From: Shewanella profunda
GTDB lineage: Bacteria > Pseudomonadota > Gammaproteobacteria > Enterobacterales > Shewanellaceae
DNA: 64,000 nucleotides
Direction: 5' to 3'
Assembly (NCBI RefSeq): GCF_023283765.1
Contig: NZ_JAKILG010000003.1
Span: forward strand, 1-64,000
Shown here: piece by piece, positions 17,028 to 25,707 of the stretch
How the letters are laid out: each line of letters opens with the position of its first letter
How positions within the stretch are numbered: position 1 is the first letter of the stretch
Position numbers and translations under genes: made by a program
The notes under the pieces: model-generated
Seen by the model: the letters and a program-made list of their open reading frames with translations, nothing else
Databases searched by the model: none
What the model was told of the DNA's origin: nothing

Positions 17028-17181
17028 CTGACAATAGGACCAAGAGTATTGTGGTCATGTTATAACATAACCGATAAGGCTCAAGTGATGATGAAAGTGT
17101 TATGTCTTTGGGGTAACGCGAGTATAACTTTACGAATAGAGTCAGTATGATGTCGTTTATAACGAATATTGAGGAGCCGTT

Positions 17182-17949
17182 GTGGATTTAGCTACATTAA
17201 TAGGACTTGTTGGGGGCTTTGGTTTTATCCTTTGGGCGATGGCTACCAGTGGCGGCCTGATGATTTTCATTGATGTGCCTTCGATTTTTATTGTATTTGG
17301 TGGGTCCTTCTTCGTCGTGATGATGAAGTTCAATTTAAAACAATTCTTCAGTGCAGTGAAAATTGCCGTAAAAGCTTTTATGTTTAAGATTGATAAACCT
17401 GAAGAGTTAATTGAGCAATCCGTCACTATGGCTGATGCCGCTCGCAAAGGGGGATTCCTCGCACTGGAAGAGGCTCAAATTACCAATAGTTTTATGCAAA
17501 AAGCCGTGGATATGTTAGTGGACGGTCACGATGGTGAGGTGGTGCGCGCAGCCCTTGAAAAGGATATAGCCTTAACCGAAGAGCGTCATCGTAATGGTAT
17601 TGCCATTTTCAGAGCCTTTGGTGACGTTGGTCCTGCAATGGGGATGATTGGTACTTTGGTTGGTCTCGTCGCAATGCTTTCCAATATGTCGGATCCTAAA
17701 TCGATTGGCCCCGCTATGGCGGTCGCTCTTTTAACCACCTTATACGGCGCTATGATGGCTAACATGGCTGCTATTCCTATCGCCGACAAACTTACCCTAC
17801 GTATGGGTGAAGAAATGCTCAACCGTAACTTAATTATGGATGCGGTATTGGCGATTCAAGATGGTCAAAATCCCCGCGTAATTGAAGGTTTTTTAAAGAA
17901 TTATCTCGCTGAAAAACAGCGAAAAATCGATACAACGGACGGAGAGTAG
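17182..17949 (+). CDS. pomA: Flagellar motor stator protein PomA (MotA family)
   Basis: PomA forms the stator channel with PomB and turns ion flow into flagellar rotation. The 255-residue protein has four membrane segments: two near the N-terminus (about 1-50) and two at about 145-200. The conserved GPAMGMIGTLVGLVAML lies in the third. The cytoplasmic loop holds the charged residues that touch FliG. The start is GTG after GAGGAG. The pomA/pomB pair with a Na+-type PomA sequence is the sodium-driven stator of Shewanella; ion choice is inferred from family resemblance. pomB follows after 3 bp. Confidence 0.94.
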   Translation: MDLATLIGLVGGFGFILWAMATSGGLMIFIDVPSIFIVFGGSFFVVMMKFNLKQFFSAVKIAVKAFMFKIDKPEELIEQSVTMADAARKGGFLALEEAQITNSFMQKAVDMLVDGHDGEVVRAALEKDIALTEERHRNGIAIFRAFGDVGPAMGMIGTLVGLVAMLSNMSDPKSIGPAMAVALLTTLYGAMMANMAAIPIADKLTLRMGEEMLNRNLIMDAVLAIQDGQNPRVIEGFLKNYLAEKQRKIDTTDGE

Positions 17950-17952
17950 CTC

Positions 17953-18879
17953 ATGGCGAAGCACAGGTGTCCACCACCAGGCTCTCCGCTCTGGTTGGCA
18001 ACATTTGCTGACTTGATGTCCCTATTGATGTGCTTCTTCGTGTTGTTGTTATCGTTTTCCGAAATGGATGTGTTGAAGTTTAAGCAGATAGCAGGATCAA
18101 TGAAGTATGCCTTTGGTGTGCAAAATAAGGTTGAAGTCAAAGATATCCCGAAGGGAACTTCTGTCATTGCCTTAGAATTTAGACCAGGCCGGCCTGATCC
18201 TACGCCGATTGAAATCATCAACCAGCAAACAAATGAAATGACTGAACCTGTGTTGGATTATCAAGCGGGCGAAGATGATAGTGCTGGCGGCGTTCAACAG
18301 CAAAGTGGTTCTCAGCGTGGCGGTGAAGCCAGCGCGACGGCACAAGAAGTTGCCGATGCCGTTAAAGCCGAGGCTGCAGCGGCGCAAGATAAGATCAATC
18401 AGCAAGTGAAGAAGATGGCGCAGGAGCTCAATAAAGAGATCACCGATGGTGCGATTGAGATTGAGTCTCTGGGGCAGCAAATCATTATTCGTATTCGTGA
18501 AAAGGGTTCTTTTGCTTCAGGTTCAGGATTCCTCCAGCCTCGATTTAAACCTGTGGTGCGCTCCGTGGGTGAGCTCTTAAAAGATGTACCGGGGATCATT
18601 ACTGTTGCAGGTTACACCGATGACATGCAGATAAGTGATGAGCTCTATAGCTCTAATTGGGATTTATCCAGTAAACGTGCCGTAGCCGTGGCCCACGAGT
18701 TAGTTCAAGTGAAAGGTTTTGACCCTAAACGAATGAAGGTCGTTGGTATGGCCTCTAATAATCCGATAGTGGCTAATGATTCACCTGAAAATCGTGCCCG
18801 TAATCGCCGAGTTGAAATTGCGATTGAACAAGGTAAGGCAAAAGAGTCAGAAGAAATACAACTCAAAAATTCACCTTAA
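17953..18879 (+). CDS. pomB: Flagellar motor stator protein PomB (MotB family)
   Basis: PomB anchors the stator to peptidoglycan and carries the ion-binding aspartate. The 308-residue protein has one membrane helix at about 13-35 containing Asp20 in ATFADLMSLL, the equivalent of the essential Asp of MotB/PomB. A plug and linker region follows; it is Gln/Ala-rich between about 85 and 145. The C-terminal OmpA-like domain (about 165-290) includes the NRRVEIAIE end. It is co-transcribed with pomA and followed by a strong terminator. Confidence 0.95.
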   Translation: MAKHRCPPPGSPLWLATFADLMSLLMCFFVLLLSFSEMDVLKFKQIAGSMKYAFGVQNKVEVKDIPKGTSVIALEFRPGRPDPTPIEIINQQTNEMTEPVLDYQAGEDDSAGGVQQQSGSQRGGEASATAQEVADAVKAEAAAAQDKINQQVKKMAQELNKEITDGAIEIESLGQQIIIRIREKGSFASGSGFLQPRFKPVVRSVGELLKDVPGIITVAGYTDDMQISDELYSSNWDLSSKRAVAVAHELVQVKGFDPKRMKVVGMASNNPIVANDSPENRARNRRVEIAIEQGKAKESEEIQLKNSP

Positions 18880-18898
18880 AATAGGGCGATTGAGCAAA

Positions 18899-18926
18899 AG
18901 CCGCGTTGACTCCGCGGCTTTTTTTA
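18899..18926 (+). terminator. Terminator of pomAB
   Basis: AGCCGCG and CGCGGCT with a 7-nt loop are followed by seven T. Confidence 0.9.
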
Positions 18927-19025
18927 TGCACGAATTTTGGTTTATCTCGGTTGTCACCGTTCGAGCATTTGACGATATAGGTGTGATTGGATTGATTGAA
19001 ATAGGTGCGCCAATCGCGGTGGGTT

Positions 19026-19034
19026 TGTTATAAT
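19026..19034 (+). promoter_or_regulatory. Extended -10 promoter of thiI
   Basis: TGTTATAAT is a perfect extended -10 element (TGn-TATAAT) 57 bp before the chosen start. No good -35 box is visible at the proper distance, which such promoters tolerate. Confidence 0.6.
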
Positions 19035-19091
19035 CGCCCGATTATTCTTTTAACCAATTTTGCTGTTTTCAAAATTGTCCGCGGAAGTCCC

Positions 19092-20546
19092 ATGAAGTTT
19101 ATTGTAAAGCTGTATCCCGAAATCATGATGAAGAGCAAGCCTGTGCGCATGCGCTTCACCAAAATGCTCGAAACTAATATCCGTAATGTGCTTAAAAAAG
19201 TTGACGAGGATGCAAAGGTGCAGCGTCAATGGGATCGTATTATGGTGATGGTGCCAAAGAATAAGCCTGAATTGGCACAGGCCTTTGGTGAGCGTCTTGC
19301 GTGTATTCCTGGCATCGCCCACGTAGTACAGGTTGATGAGTATAGCTTTGAGTCCGTGGATGATATTTATCAGCAAGCCTTACCTGTTTACCGCGATCAA
19401 ATTGCTGGTAAAACCTTCTGTGTACGGGTTAAGCGTACTGGCGATCACGACTTTAACTCCATTGATGTGGAGCGTTATGTTGGTGGTGGCTTAAATCAGT
19501 TTACCGATGCTATTGGGGTGCGTTTAAAGAATCCTGATGTCACCGTTAATCTGGAAATTGACCGCGACAAACTTTACATGGTAACTAAGCGCATCGAAGG
19601 CTTAGGTGGTTTCCCTATGGCGACGCAAGAAGATGTGTTGTCATTAATTTCAGGCGGTTTTGACTCCGGTGTATCCAGTTATCAGTTCATCAAAAAGGGT
19701 GCCCGCACCCATTATTGTTTCTTCAATTTAGGCGGTGCACAGCACGAAATTGGTGTGAAACAAGTGGCTTATCACCTTTGGAAAACCTATGGTGAATCTC
19801 ATAAAGTTAAATTTGTATCAGTCCCCTTTGAGCCTGTGGTTGCTGAAATCCTAGAACGAATTGATAACGGCCAAATGGGCGTTGTGCTTAAGCGGATGAT
19901 GATGCGTACTGCGGCCAGAATTGCCGAACGTCTGGGCATTCAAGCCCTAGTGACGGGGGAAAGTTTAGGCCAAGTATCGAGTCAAACCTTAACCAACTTG
20001 AACGTCATCGACCGTTGTACTGAGCTGTTGATCTTACGTCCATTAATCGCTATGGATAAACAGGATATTATCAACGAGAGTCGCAAAATCGGTACCGAAG
20101 ATTTTGCTAAATCTATGCCAGAGTACTGCGGTGTTATCTCACAAAAACCCACCGTCAAGGCTGTATTAGCTAAGGTTGAAGCGGAAGAGAAGAAGTTCTC
20201 CGAGGATTTGATCGATCAAATTATTGCACAGGCTGTTACTATTGATATTAGGGAGATTGCAGAGCAGATGAATACTCGAATTACCGAGACTGAAACTGTT
20301 GTCGCCATTGATACCAATGAAGTGGTGATTGATATCCGTGCACCGGAAGAAGAGGAACATAAACCTCTTGATATTGAAGGTATTGAGGTAAAGCGCATCC
20401 CATTCTTCAAATTAGCGACCCAGTTTGCCGATCTCGACAAGCAAAAGACTTATTTGTTGTATTGTGAGCGAGGCGTAATGAGTAAGCTGCAGGCGCTGTA
20501 TTTAATTGAACAGGGCTACACTAACGTGAAAGTGTATCGCCCATAA
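19092..20546 (+). CDS. thiI: tRNA 4-thiouridine synthase / thiazole sulfur carrier ThiI
   Basis: ThiI makes 4-thiouridine at position 8 of tRNA and supplies sulfur for the thiazole of thiamine. The 484-residue protein (E. coli 482) has an N-terminal ferredoxin-like plus THUMP part (about 1-165), a PP-loop [11 protein letters not shown] (about 187-197), [11 protein letters not shown] near 345 holding the second redox Cys, and a C-terminal rhodanese domain with Cys458 in LLYCERG. The start at 19092 is chosen from the family N-terminus [10 protein letters not shown]; the upstream in-frame region overlaps the promoter. Single gene, own terminator. Confidence 0.96.
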   Translation: MKFIVKLYPEIMMKSKPVRMRFTKMLETNIRNVLKKVDEDAKVQRQWDRIMVMVPKNKPELAQAFGERLACIPGIAHVVQVDEYSFESVDDIYQQALPVYRDQIAGKTFCVRVKRTGDHDFNSIDVERYVGGGLNQFTDAIGVRLKNPDVTVNLEIDRDKLYMVTKRIEGLGGFPMATQEDVLSLISGGFDSGVSSYQFIKKGARTHYCFFNLGGAQHEIGVKQVAYHLWKTYGESHKVKFVSVPFEPVVAEILERIDNGQMGVVLKRMMMRTAARIAERLGIQALVTGESLGQVSSQTLTNLNVIDRCTELLILRPLIAMDKQDIINESRKIGTEDFAKSMPEYCGVISQKPTVKAVLAKVEAEEKKFSEDLIDQIIAQAVTIDIREIAEQMNTRITETETVVAIDTNEVVIDIRAPEEEEHKPLDIEGIEVKRIPFFKLATQFADLDKQKTYLLYCERGVMSKLQALYLIEQGYTNVKVYRP

Positions 20547-20560
20547 ATAAGGTCCATAAA

Positions 20561-20587
20561 AAAGCCGCATTTTGATGCGGCTTTTCT
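20561..20587. terminator. Terminator between thiI and the small secreted protein gene
   Basis: AAGCCGCAT and ATGCGGCTT with a 4-nt TTTG loop. There is an A-run on the left and TTTTCTC on the right, so it serves thiI and possibly the convergent gene. Confidence 0.85.
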
Positions 20588-20631
20588 CTTGGTTCCCTCA
20601 ATTGATAGATAAATCGAGTGGAATGGAATAA

Positions 20632-20871
20632 TTATTTTGCTTTAACAACTTGTTGTGCTGGTGTCGCTTCTTTCTCATCGGCAATGAGTAGAGTGGCTTC
20701 TTCTAAAGCTTCTTGGTGCATTATTTCCATTGCTGTAGTCAAGTCTGCACTGATACTTGCTTGTAGATCTGCGGTATCGATGACGATTTCGTCGACAAGC
20801 ACATTGGCACTCACATGCGCACTGAGTGTTGAAACTAACACAAACGCAAACACAGATTTTAAATTGAACAT
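20632..20871 (-). CDS. Small exported protein of unknown function
   Basis: The 79-residue protein starts with a clear signal peptide: MFNLKSVFAFVLVSTLSAHV, with cleavage likely after SAHVSA. A short mature part of about 57 residues is rich in Ala, Glu and Asp, without Cys. The helical stretch DLTTAMEIMHQEALEEATLL is amphipathic. No family recognised. It lies convergent to thiI and divergent from gcvA with its own promoter space. A conserved small gene at this place is recalled from Shewanella genomes, which supports that it is real. Confidence 0.7.
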   Translation of the reverse strand: MFNLKSVFAFVLVSTLSAHVSANVLVDEIVIDTADLQASISADLTTAMEIMHQEALEEATLLIADEKEATPAQQVVKAK

Positions 20872-21048
20872 AGTCGCCTCCGGGCTGACAAAGTAACGCT
20901 GTCAGACATTCCCATCATCGTTTTCGAGATTGTCCAACTTAGGTGTTTCATTGGCGCAGAATTTAACCAAAATCACTGGCCTTTACAAACGATTAAATGT
21001 AACAATACGGATTAGAAAAACTAATTAAAAATTGAGATAGAGATCACT

Positions 21049-21960
21049 ATGTCAAGACGATTACCACCGCTTAATGCGGTTAAAGCATTTGAAGCCGCCG
21101 CACGGCACTTGAGCTTTACTCGTGCCGCTGAAGAATTGTTTGTTACTCAGGCTGCGGTGAGCCATCAAATAAAGGCATTAGAGGACTTTCTCGGATTAAA
21201 ATTATTTCGCCGAAAGAACCGCTCTTTGCTGTTAACTGAAGAAGGGCAGAGTTACTTCCTCGATATTAAAGATATCTTTATCCAACTTGCTGATGCGACC
21301 GATAGATTACTCGCTCGTAGTGCGATTGGTTCTTTAACCGTGAGTATGTCGCCAAGTTTTGCCATCCAATGGTTAGTACCACGGCTCGCGAAGTTCAGTG
21401 AGAAAAATCCTGAGATTGATGTACGTATTAAAGCTGTCGATAGCGAGGCCAGCTCCTTAACGGACGACGTAGATGTCGCTATTTATTACGGTCTCGGCAA
21501 TTGGCCCGGTCTGCGTGCCGATAAGCTGAGGAATGAAGTGTTAATTCCGGTGTGCTCCCCCCTGTTACTCAATGGCCCTAAACCCTTATCTCAGCCTAGT
21601 GATTTGAAGTATCACACGCTATTACACGATATGAGCCGCCACGATTGGCAGGCATGGTTTAGACAATGTGGGATTACCGATATTAATGTGAACCAAGGAC
21701 CCATTTTTAGTCATTCATCCTTGGTATTGCAGGCGGCGGCACACGGTCAGGGAGTTGCGCTGGGTTATAGCGTGCTCGCCCGCCCAGATATCAAAGCAGG
21801 ACGCCTCGTGTGTCCGTTCCAAGAAGTACTGGTGAGTAAAGATGCTTACTACTTAGTCTGCCAACAAAATCATGCTGAGCTGGGTAAAGTGGTGGCATTT
21901 CGCGAGTGGATGTTAGATATGTTTGCCGAGGAGTCACGCAGTGAGCTGTTGCCCGGATAA
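21049..21960 (+). CDS. gcvA: LysR-type regulator GcvA
   Basis: This is the transcriptional regulator of the glycine cleavage operon. The 303-residue protein has the LysR winged HTH at about 7-65, nearly identical to E. coli GcvA around FTRAAEELFVTQAAVSHQIK, and a periplasmic-binding-like effector domain (about 92-295) with WLVPRLAKF and NWPGLRADKL. Close similarity through the DNA-binding helix and the neighbours DUF423 (ygdD) and rlmM, which also follow gcvA in E. coli, support orthology. The gcvTHP target genes are not in the window. Its 3' end overlaps the next gene. Confidence 0.92.
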   Translation: MSRRLPPLNAVKAFEAAARHLSFTRAAEELFVTQAAVSHQIKALEDFLGLKLFRRKNRSLLLTEEGQSYFLDIKDIFIQLADATDRLLARSAIGSLTVSMSPSFAIQWLVPRLAKFSEKNPEIDVRIKAVDSEASSLTDDVDVAIYYGLGNWPGLRADKLRNEVLIPVCSPLLLNGPKPLSQPSDLKYHTLLHDMSRHDWQAWFRQCGITDINVNQGPIFSHSSLVLQAAAHGQGVALGYSVLARPDIKAGRLVCPFQEVLVSKDAYYLVCQQNHAELGKVVAFREWMLDMFAEESRSELLPG

Positions 21961-22585
21961 TCCGGTTTACGTGTTAGAGGGTGAACCTTCGGCTACTTTG
22001 ATTTTATTTGCCCATGGTGCGGGAGCTAACATGGATTCTGATTTTATGCAGGCCATGTCGGCTGGGTTAGTTGCTAAGGGCTTTCAAGTGATGCGCTTTA
22101 ACTTTCCCTATATGCAGGCTAATGTCGTAGATGGCAAACGGCGTCCACCGGACCGCGGGCCTAAATTGCTCGCTTGTTTTACACAGATGCTCGATATTGC
22201 CCATTCACAACCTCAAGTTGAACGTGTGGTGCTGATGGGGAAATCCATGGGTGGGCGTATGGCTGCGTTATTAGCCTGCGAACCTGAACAGGCGGCGCGG
22301 ATCGATAGGGTGATTTGTTTAGGCTATCCCTTTATTCCTCTCAAAGGGGGAGAGCCTAGATTGGAACCTTTGAACGAATGTCGGGTCCCAGTGTTGGTGT
22401 TGCAGGGCGATCGAGATAAGTTTGGTGGCAAAGAGCAGGTCGCCACTTGGCCGTTGAAAGAAGAGATCGAATTAGCATGGTTAACCGACGGGGATCATAG
22501 TTTTGTCCCTCGGAAGTCGTCAGGCACCACCGAAGCGGCTAATCTTAAATTTGCCATTGATTTATCAACCGATTTTATTGGCTAA
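21941..22585 (+). CDS. Alpha/beta hydrolase (KANL3/Tex30-like, dienelactone-hydrolase type)
   Basis: The 214-residue protein has the alpha/beta hydrolase core: oxyanion region LFAHGAGANMDS, nucleophile elbow GKSMGGRM (Ser at about 99), acid in LQGDRDKFG and His in GDHSF near the C-terminus. The substrate is unknown; relatives act on esters or have no proven activity. GTG at 21941 is chosen because GAGGAG lies 7 nt upstream, so translation starts inside gcvA with a 20-bp overlap. A TTG further up lacks a ribosome site. Translational coupling to gcvA is likely. Confidence 0.85.
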   Translation: MSCCPDNPVYVLEGEPSATLILFAHGAGANMDSDFMQAMSAGLVAKGFQVMRFNFPYMQANVVDGKRRPPDRGPKLLACFTQMLDIAHSQPQVERVVLMGKSMGGRMAALLACEPEQAARIDRVICLGYPFIPLKGGEPRLEPLNECRVPVLVLQGDRDKFGGKEQVATWPLKEEIELAWLTDGDHSFVPRKSSGTTEAANLKFAIDLSTDFIG

Positions 22586-22688
22586 CTCTATTTTAGTGAC
22601 TGAGTTTTGAGACTCATGCTGAAGTAAGTTTTATGTCAAATACTGAGGTATTGATGAAAAGTTAAGCCAATTCCAGTAGGAGAATGAA

Positions 22689-23081
22689 ATGCGTAAAGGT
22701 TTATTACTACTCGCTGCAGTAAGTGGATTTTTAGCGGTTGCCCTGGGCGCTTTTGGTGCCCATGGTTTAAAGGCGGTTGCTCCACCTGAATTGATCGAAG
22801 TATTTAACTTAGGTGTGCAATACCATTTCTACCATACCTTTGCCTTAATCATGGTTGCCTTCTCGGGCCAATGGTTAACCTCGCGTTTACTGGACTGGGC
22901 GGCATATCTCTTTGTCGCAGGAATAATGCTGTTTTCTGGCTCGTTATATGGGTTGGCATTGTTTGGGACTAAATGGTTAGGTCCTATTACTCCGATGGGT
23001 GGTGGTTGTTTCTTACTCGGCTGGTTATTATTTGCAGCCGCGGTATGGCGTCACAAAGTTATCGACGGTAACGAGTCTTAA
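22689..23081 (+). CDS. DUF423 inner-membrane protein (YgdD-like)
   Basis: This is a 130-residue hydrophobic protein with about four membrane helices. The N-terminal pattern GFLAVALGAFGAHGLK and the central YHFYHTFALI are the DUF423 signature. Function unknown. A GTAGGAG ribosome site precedes the ATG. It sits between gcvA and rlmM exactly as ygdD does in E. coli, so it is the ortholog by position and family. Confidence 0.9.
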   Translation: MRKGLLLLAAVSGFLAVALGAFGAHGLKAVAPPELIEVFNLGVQYHFYHTFALIMVAFSGQWLTSRLLDWAAYLFVAGIMLFSGSLYGLALFGTKWLGPITPMGGGCFLLGWLLFAAAVWRHKVIDGNES

Positions 23082-23105
23082 GCTCAATCATGAGTGTGAG
23101 TTAAC

Positions 23106-23132
23106 AGGCTTAGGGAGCACCTAAGCCTTTTT
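23106..23132 (+). terminator. Terminator after the DUF423 gene
   Basis: AGGCTTAGG and CCTAAGCCT with a GAGCA loop are followed by a T-run (TTTTTG). Confidence 0.85.
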
Positions 23133-23193
23133 GTTTTCCAAATCGCAATTCGAGTTGGTATCGTCGGCAAATAGGGCATTTGCAGACTTAAAT

Positions 23194-23202
23194 TGTTATA
23201 CT
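23194..23202 (+). promoter_or_regulatory. Extended -10 promoter of rlmM
   Basis: TGTTATACT has the form TGn-TATACT, 56 bp before the rlmM ATG, after the preceding terminator. No clear -35. Confidence 0.5.
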
Positions 23203-23257
23203 GGCGCCCAAATTGATAGTCAGCCAGTTAATTGGCTTGGATTTCTCAGGGATCTCC

Positions 23258-24343
23258 ATGAAAAACCTATTTTTATTTTGCCGCGCAGGCTTTGAAAAAG
23301 AATGTGCAGCAGAAATTCAGCAGCGAGCTGGTGAGCTTAATGTCGGTGGCTTTGTTAAAGCTAACAATAACGACGCTTATGTTGTTTACCAATGTTTTGA
23401 AGACGACGCTGCGGATATTTTAGCAAAACAGTTACCACTGGATTCACTTATCTTTGCCCGCCAAATGTTTGCATCAAGTGAATTGCTTGTCGACTTACCT
23501 GAAAATGATCGCATTAGTCCGATCGTGGCTGCACTCAGTGACGTCCACAAAGCCGGTGAAGTGCGAGTTGAAACGCCTGACACTAACGAAGCCAAAGAAT
23601 TATCGGCTTTTTGCCGTAAGTTTACAGTGCCTTTACGTCAGCATTTGAAAAAATCGGGCAGCTTGCTCGCCCAGGAAAACCCGAAACGCCCGATTATCCA
23701 CGTGTGCTTTGTGGGACCGGGTCGTGCCTATGTGGGTTATTCCTACAGTAATAACAGTTCTCCCTATTTTATGGGGATCCCACGTCTTAAAATGGCGGCG
23801 GATGCACCGAGTCGTTCTAGCCTAAAACTCGATGAAGCCTTTGGGCAGTTTGTGCCGAAGGAAGAGCAGGAAGATCGTATCCGCAGTGGCATGAATGCGG
23901 TGGATTTAGGCGCTTGTCCGGGTGGCTGGACCTACCAACTGGTTCGCCGTGGTATGTTTGTGTCGGCGGTTGATAATGGCCCTATGGATGAGAAACTCAT
24001 GGAAACGGGCCAAGTGAAACATTACCGTGAAGACGGTTTCCGTTTCGAGCCGCAGCGTAAAAATATCTATTGGCTAGTGTGTGACATGGTTGAAAAACCA
24101 GCGCGCGTAGCGGAGCTGATTGAAGCTTGGGCGATTAACGGTTGGTTTAAGGAAGCGATTTTTAACCTTAAATTACCGATGAAGAGTCGCTACAAAGAAG
24201 TCACTGCGATCCTTGAAACCATGCAGACCATTTTAAAAGAGAATGGGGTGACTGATTTTAAAGTACAGTGTAAGCATCTTTATCACGACCGTGATGAAGT
24301 GACAGTGCATTTATGGCTGCGTCCAAATACTGCGTGGAATTGA
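23258..24343 (+). CDS. rlmM: 23S rRNA 2'-O-ribose C2498 methyltransferase RlmM
   Basis: RlmM methylates the ribose of C2498 in 23S rRNA before ribosome assembly, using SAM. The 361-residue protein has an N-terminal THUMP part (about 1-170) and a Rossmann methyltransferase with the SAM motif [13 protein letters not shown] (about 212-224). The catalytic K-D-K-E set is represented by conserved lysines and acid in VCDMVEKP and [12 protein letters not shown] at 23258 is chosen over an earlier in-frame start because the family begins [15 protein letters not shown]. Confidence 0.95.
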   Translation: MKNLFLFCRAGFEKECAAEIQQRAGELNVGGFVKANNNDAYVVYQCFEDDAADILAKQLPLDSLIFARQMFASSELLVDLPENDRISPIVAALSDVHKAGEVRVETPDTNEAKELSAFCRKFTVPLRQHLKKSGSLLAQENPKRPIIHVCFVGPGRAYVGYSYSNNSSPYFMGIPRLKMAADAPSRSSLKLDEAFGQFVPKEEQEDRIRSGMNAVDLGACPGGWTYQLVRRGMFVSAVDNGPMDEKLMETGQVKHYREDGFRFEPQRKNIYWLVCDMVEKPARVAELIEAWAINGWFKEAIFNLKLPMKSRYKEVTAILETMQTILKENGVTDFKVQCKHLYHDRDEVTVHLWLRPNTAWN

Positions 24344-24385
24344 TCCGCTAGTGTGAGCTAACACCGCTATTTATTCAAAATAACA

Positions 24386-24416
24386 AAAAGCCCCAAAGGA
24401 AACGTTGGGGCTTTTT
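24386..24416. terminator. Bidirectional terminator between rlmM and the isocitrate dehydrogenase gene
   Basis: AGCCCCAA and TTGGGGCT with an 8-nt loop, five A before and five T after. It ends both convergent genes. Confidence 0.9.
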
Positions 24417-24442
24417 CGTGTTTAATGAGTTTAGCTTTAATC

Positions 24443-25453
24443 TTAGCTTAGGCGATCGAGTACCGCTTGAGTGAAATCTGTGGTGCCGTGGGTACCGCCT
24501 AAGTCGCGGGTGGTACGGTCACCTTCTGCAATCACGGCGGATACGGCTTTACGGATTTGTTCCGCTTTATCAGCCATGCCTAAGTATTCCAGCATTTGAA
24601 TAGAGGCCAAAATGACTGAGGTTGGGTTTGCGAGGTTTTTACCCGCGATATCTGGCGCACTACCGTGAACCGCTTCGAAAATCGCCGCATCACGGCCAAT
24701 GTTTGCACCCGGTGCCATACCTAAACCCCCCACAAGACCTGCACACAGATCCGACAGAATGTCACCGAACAGGTTGGTGGTCACGATCACATCGAAGTTT
24801 TCTGGGTTCATCACTAATTTCATGCACGTTGCATCGACGATCATTTCTTCTGTCTTGATGTCTGGGTAACGTAGGCTGACTTCACGGGCCACTTTCAGGA
24901 ATAGGCCTGAAGTTGACTTCATGATGTTGGCTTTATGTACGATAGTGACTTTTTTACGGTTTTCTTTACGGGCCAGTTCGTAGGCGAAAGTGGCAATTTG
25001 CTCGGCGCCTTGGCGAGTGACGATACTGGTTGCTTCAGCCGTTAAACCATCGTCAGATACTTTTTGACCGTGGCCAGAATACATACCTTCGGTGTTTTCA
25101 CGTACTGTGATGATATCGATATTTTCATAACGAGCTTGCGTGCCTTTGAACGACAACACGGGGCGCACGTTCGCGTACAGGCCAAACTTCTTACGTAATG
25201 TTACGTTGATAGAAGTAAAACCTTCACCCACTGGCGTAGTGAGTGGGCCTTTAAGTGTGATGCGATTTTTTTCGATGAGTTCTAAGGTACGCTGTGGAAG
25301 TAACTCGCCTTGTTTTTCTAGTGCTGTTAAACCAGCATCGGCAAATTCATATTCAAAATCACAACCTGCTTTATCGAGAATTTTTAAGGCTGAATCAATA
25401 ATACTTGGGCCAATTCCATCACCTGGAATTACGGTTATCGTTCTTTTTGACAT
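24443..25453 (-). CDS. NAD-dependent isocitrate dehydrogenase (or related 3-isopropylmalate-type decarboxylating dehydrogenase)
   Basis: The 336-residue protein belongs to the isocitrate/isopropylmalate dehydrogenase family. It has GDGIGP at 9-14, the substrate loop STSGLFLKVAREV, the metal site VTTNLFGDILSDLCAGL (about 230-246) and the cofactor region FEAVHGSAPDIAGKNLANPT. The nucleotide loop and short length are of the NAD-using, mitochondrial-IDH3-like type, and TVRENTEGMYSG agrees with isocitrate use. In Shewanella the gene here is annotated as NAD-type isocitrate dehydrogenase. A homoisocitrate or tartrate-type substrate cannot be excluded from sequence alone. Confidence 0.85.
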   Translation of the reverse strand: MSKRTITVIPGDGIGPSIIDSALKILDKAGCDFEYEFADAGLTALEKQGELLPQRTLELIEKNRITLKGPLTTPVGEGFTSINVTLRKKFGLYANVRPVLSFKGTQARYENIDIITVRENTEGMYSGHGQKVSDDGLTAEATSIVTRQGAEQIATFAYELARKENRKKVTIVHKANIMKSTSGLFLKVAREVSLRYPDIKTEEMIVDATCMKLVMNPENFDVIVTTNLFGDILSDLCAGLVGGLGMAPGANIGRDAAIFEAVHGSAPDIAGKNLANPTSVILASIQMLEYLGMADKAEQIRKAVSAVIAEGDRTTRDLGGTHGTTDFTQAVLDRLS

Positions 25454-25707
25454 GGAGAAGTCCTTCCACGGTTCGTCGTTACTGCAATTGTCCGATCCGG
25501 CAGACTCCGGATAACATGACTATGAATTTGGTATTTTTTCTCCCCATTATTTTAACCACCTTTGGTCAAACTTCACAGGAAATAGTGAGGGATATCACGA
25601 TTTTTTATATGCTATAACTTGTAAAAATACTGGGTTCTAACGATGATGGAGACCCAATGGTTAAAAAAGTCTACTTTAGTCTAACAAATACATAAAAGAG
25701 GAAGACA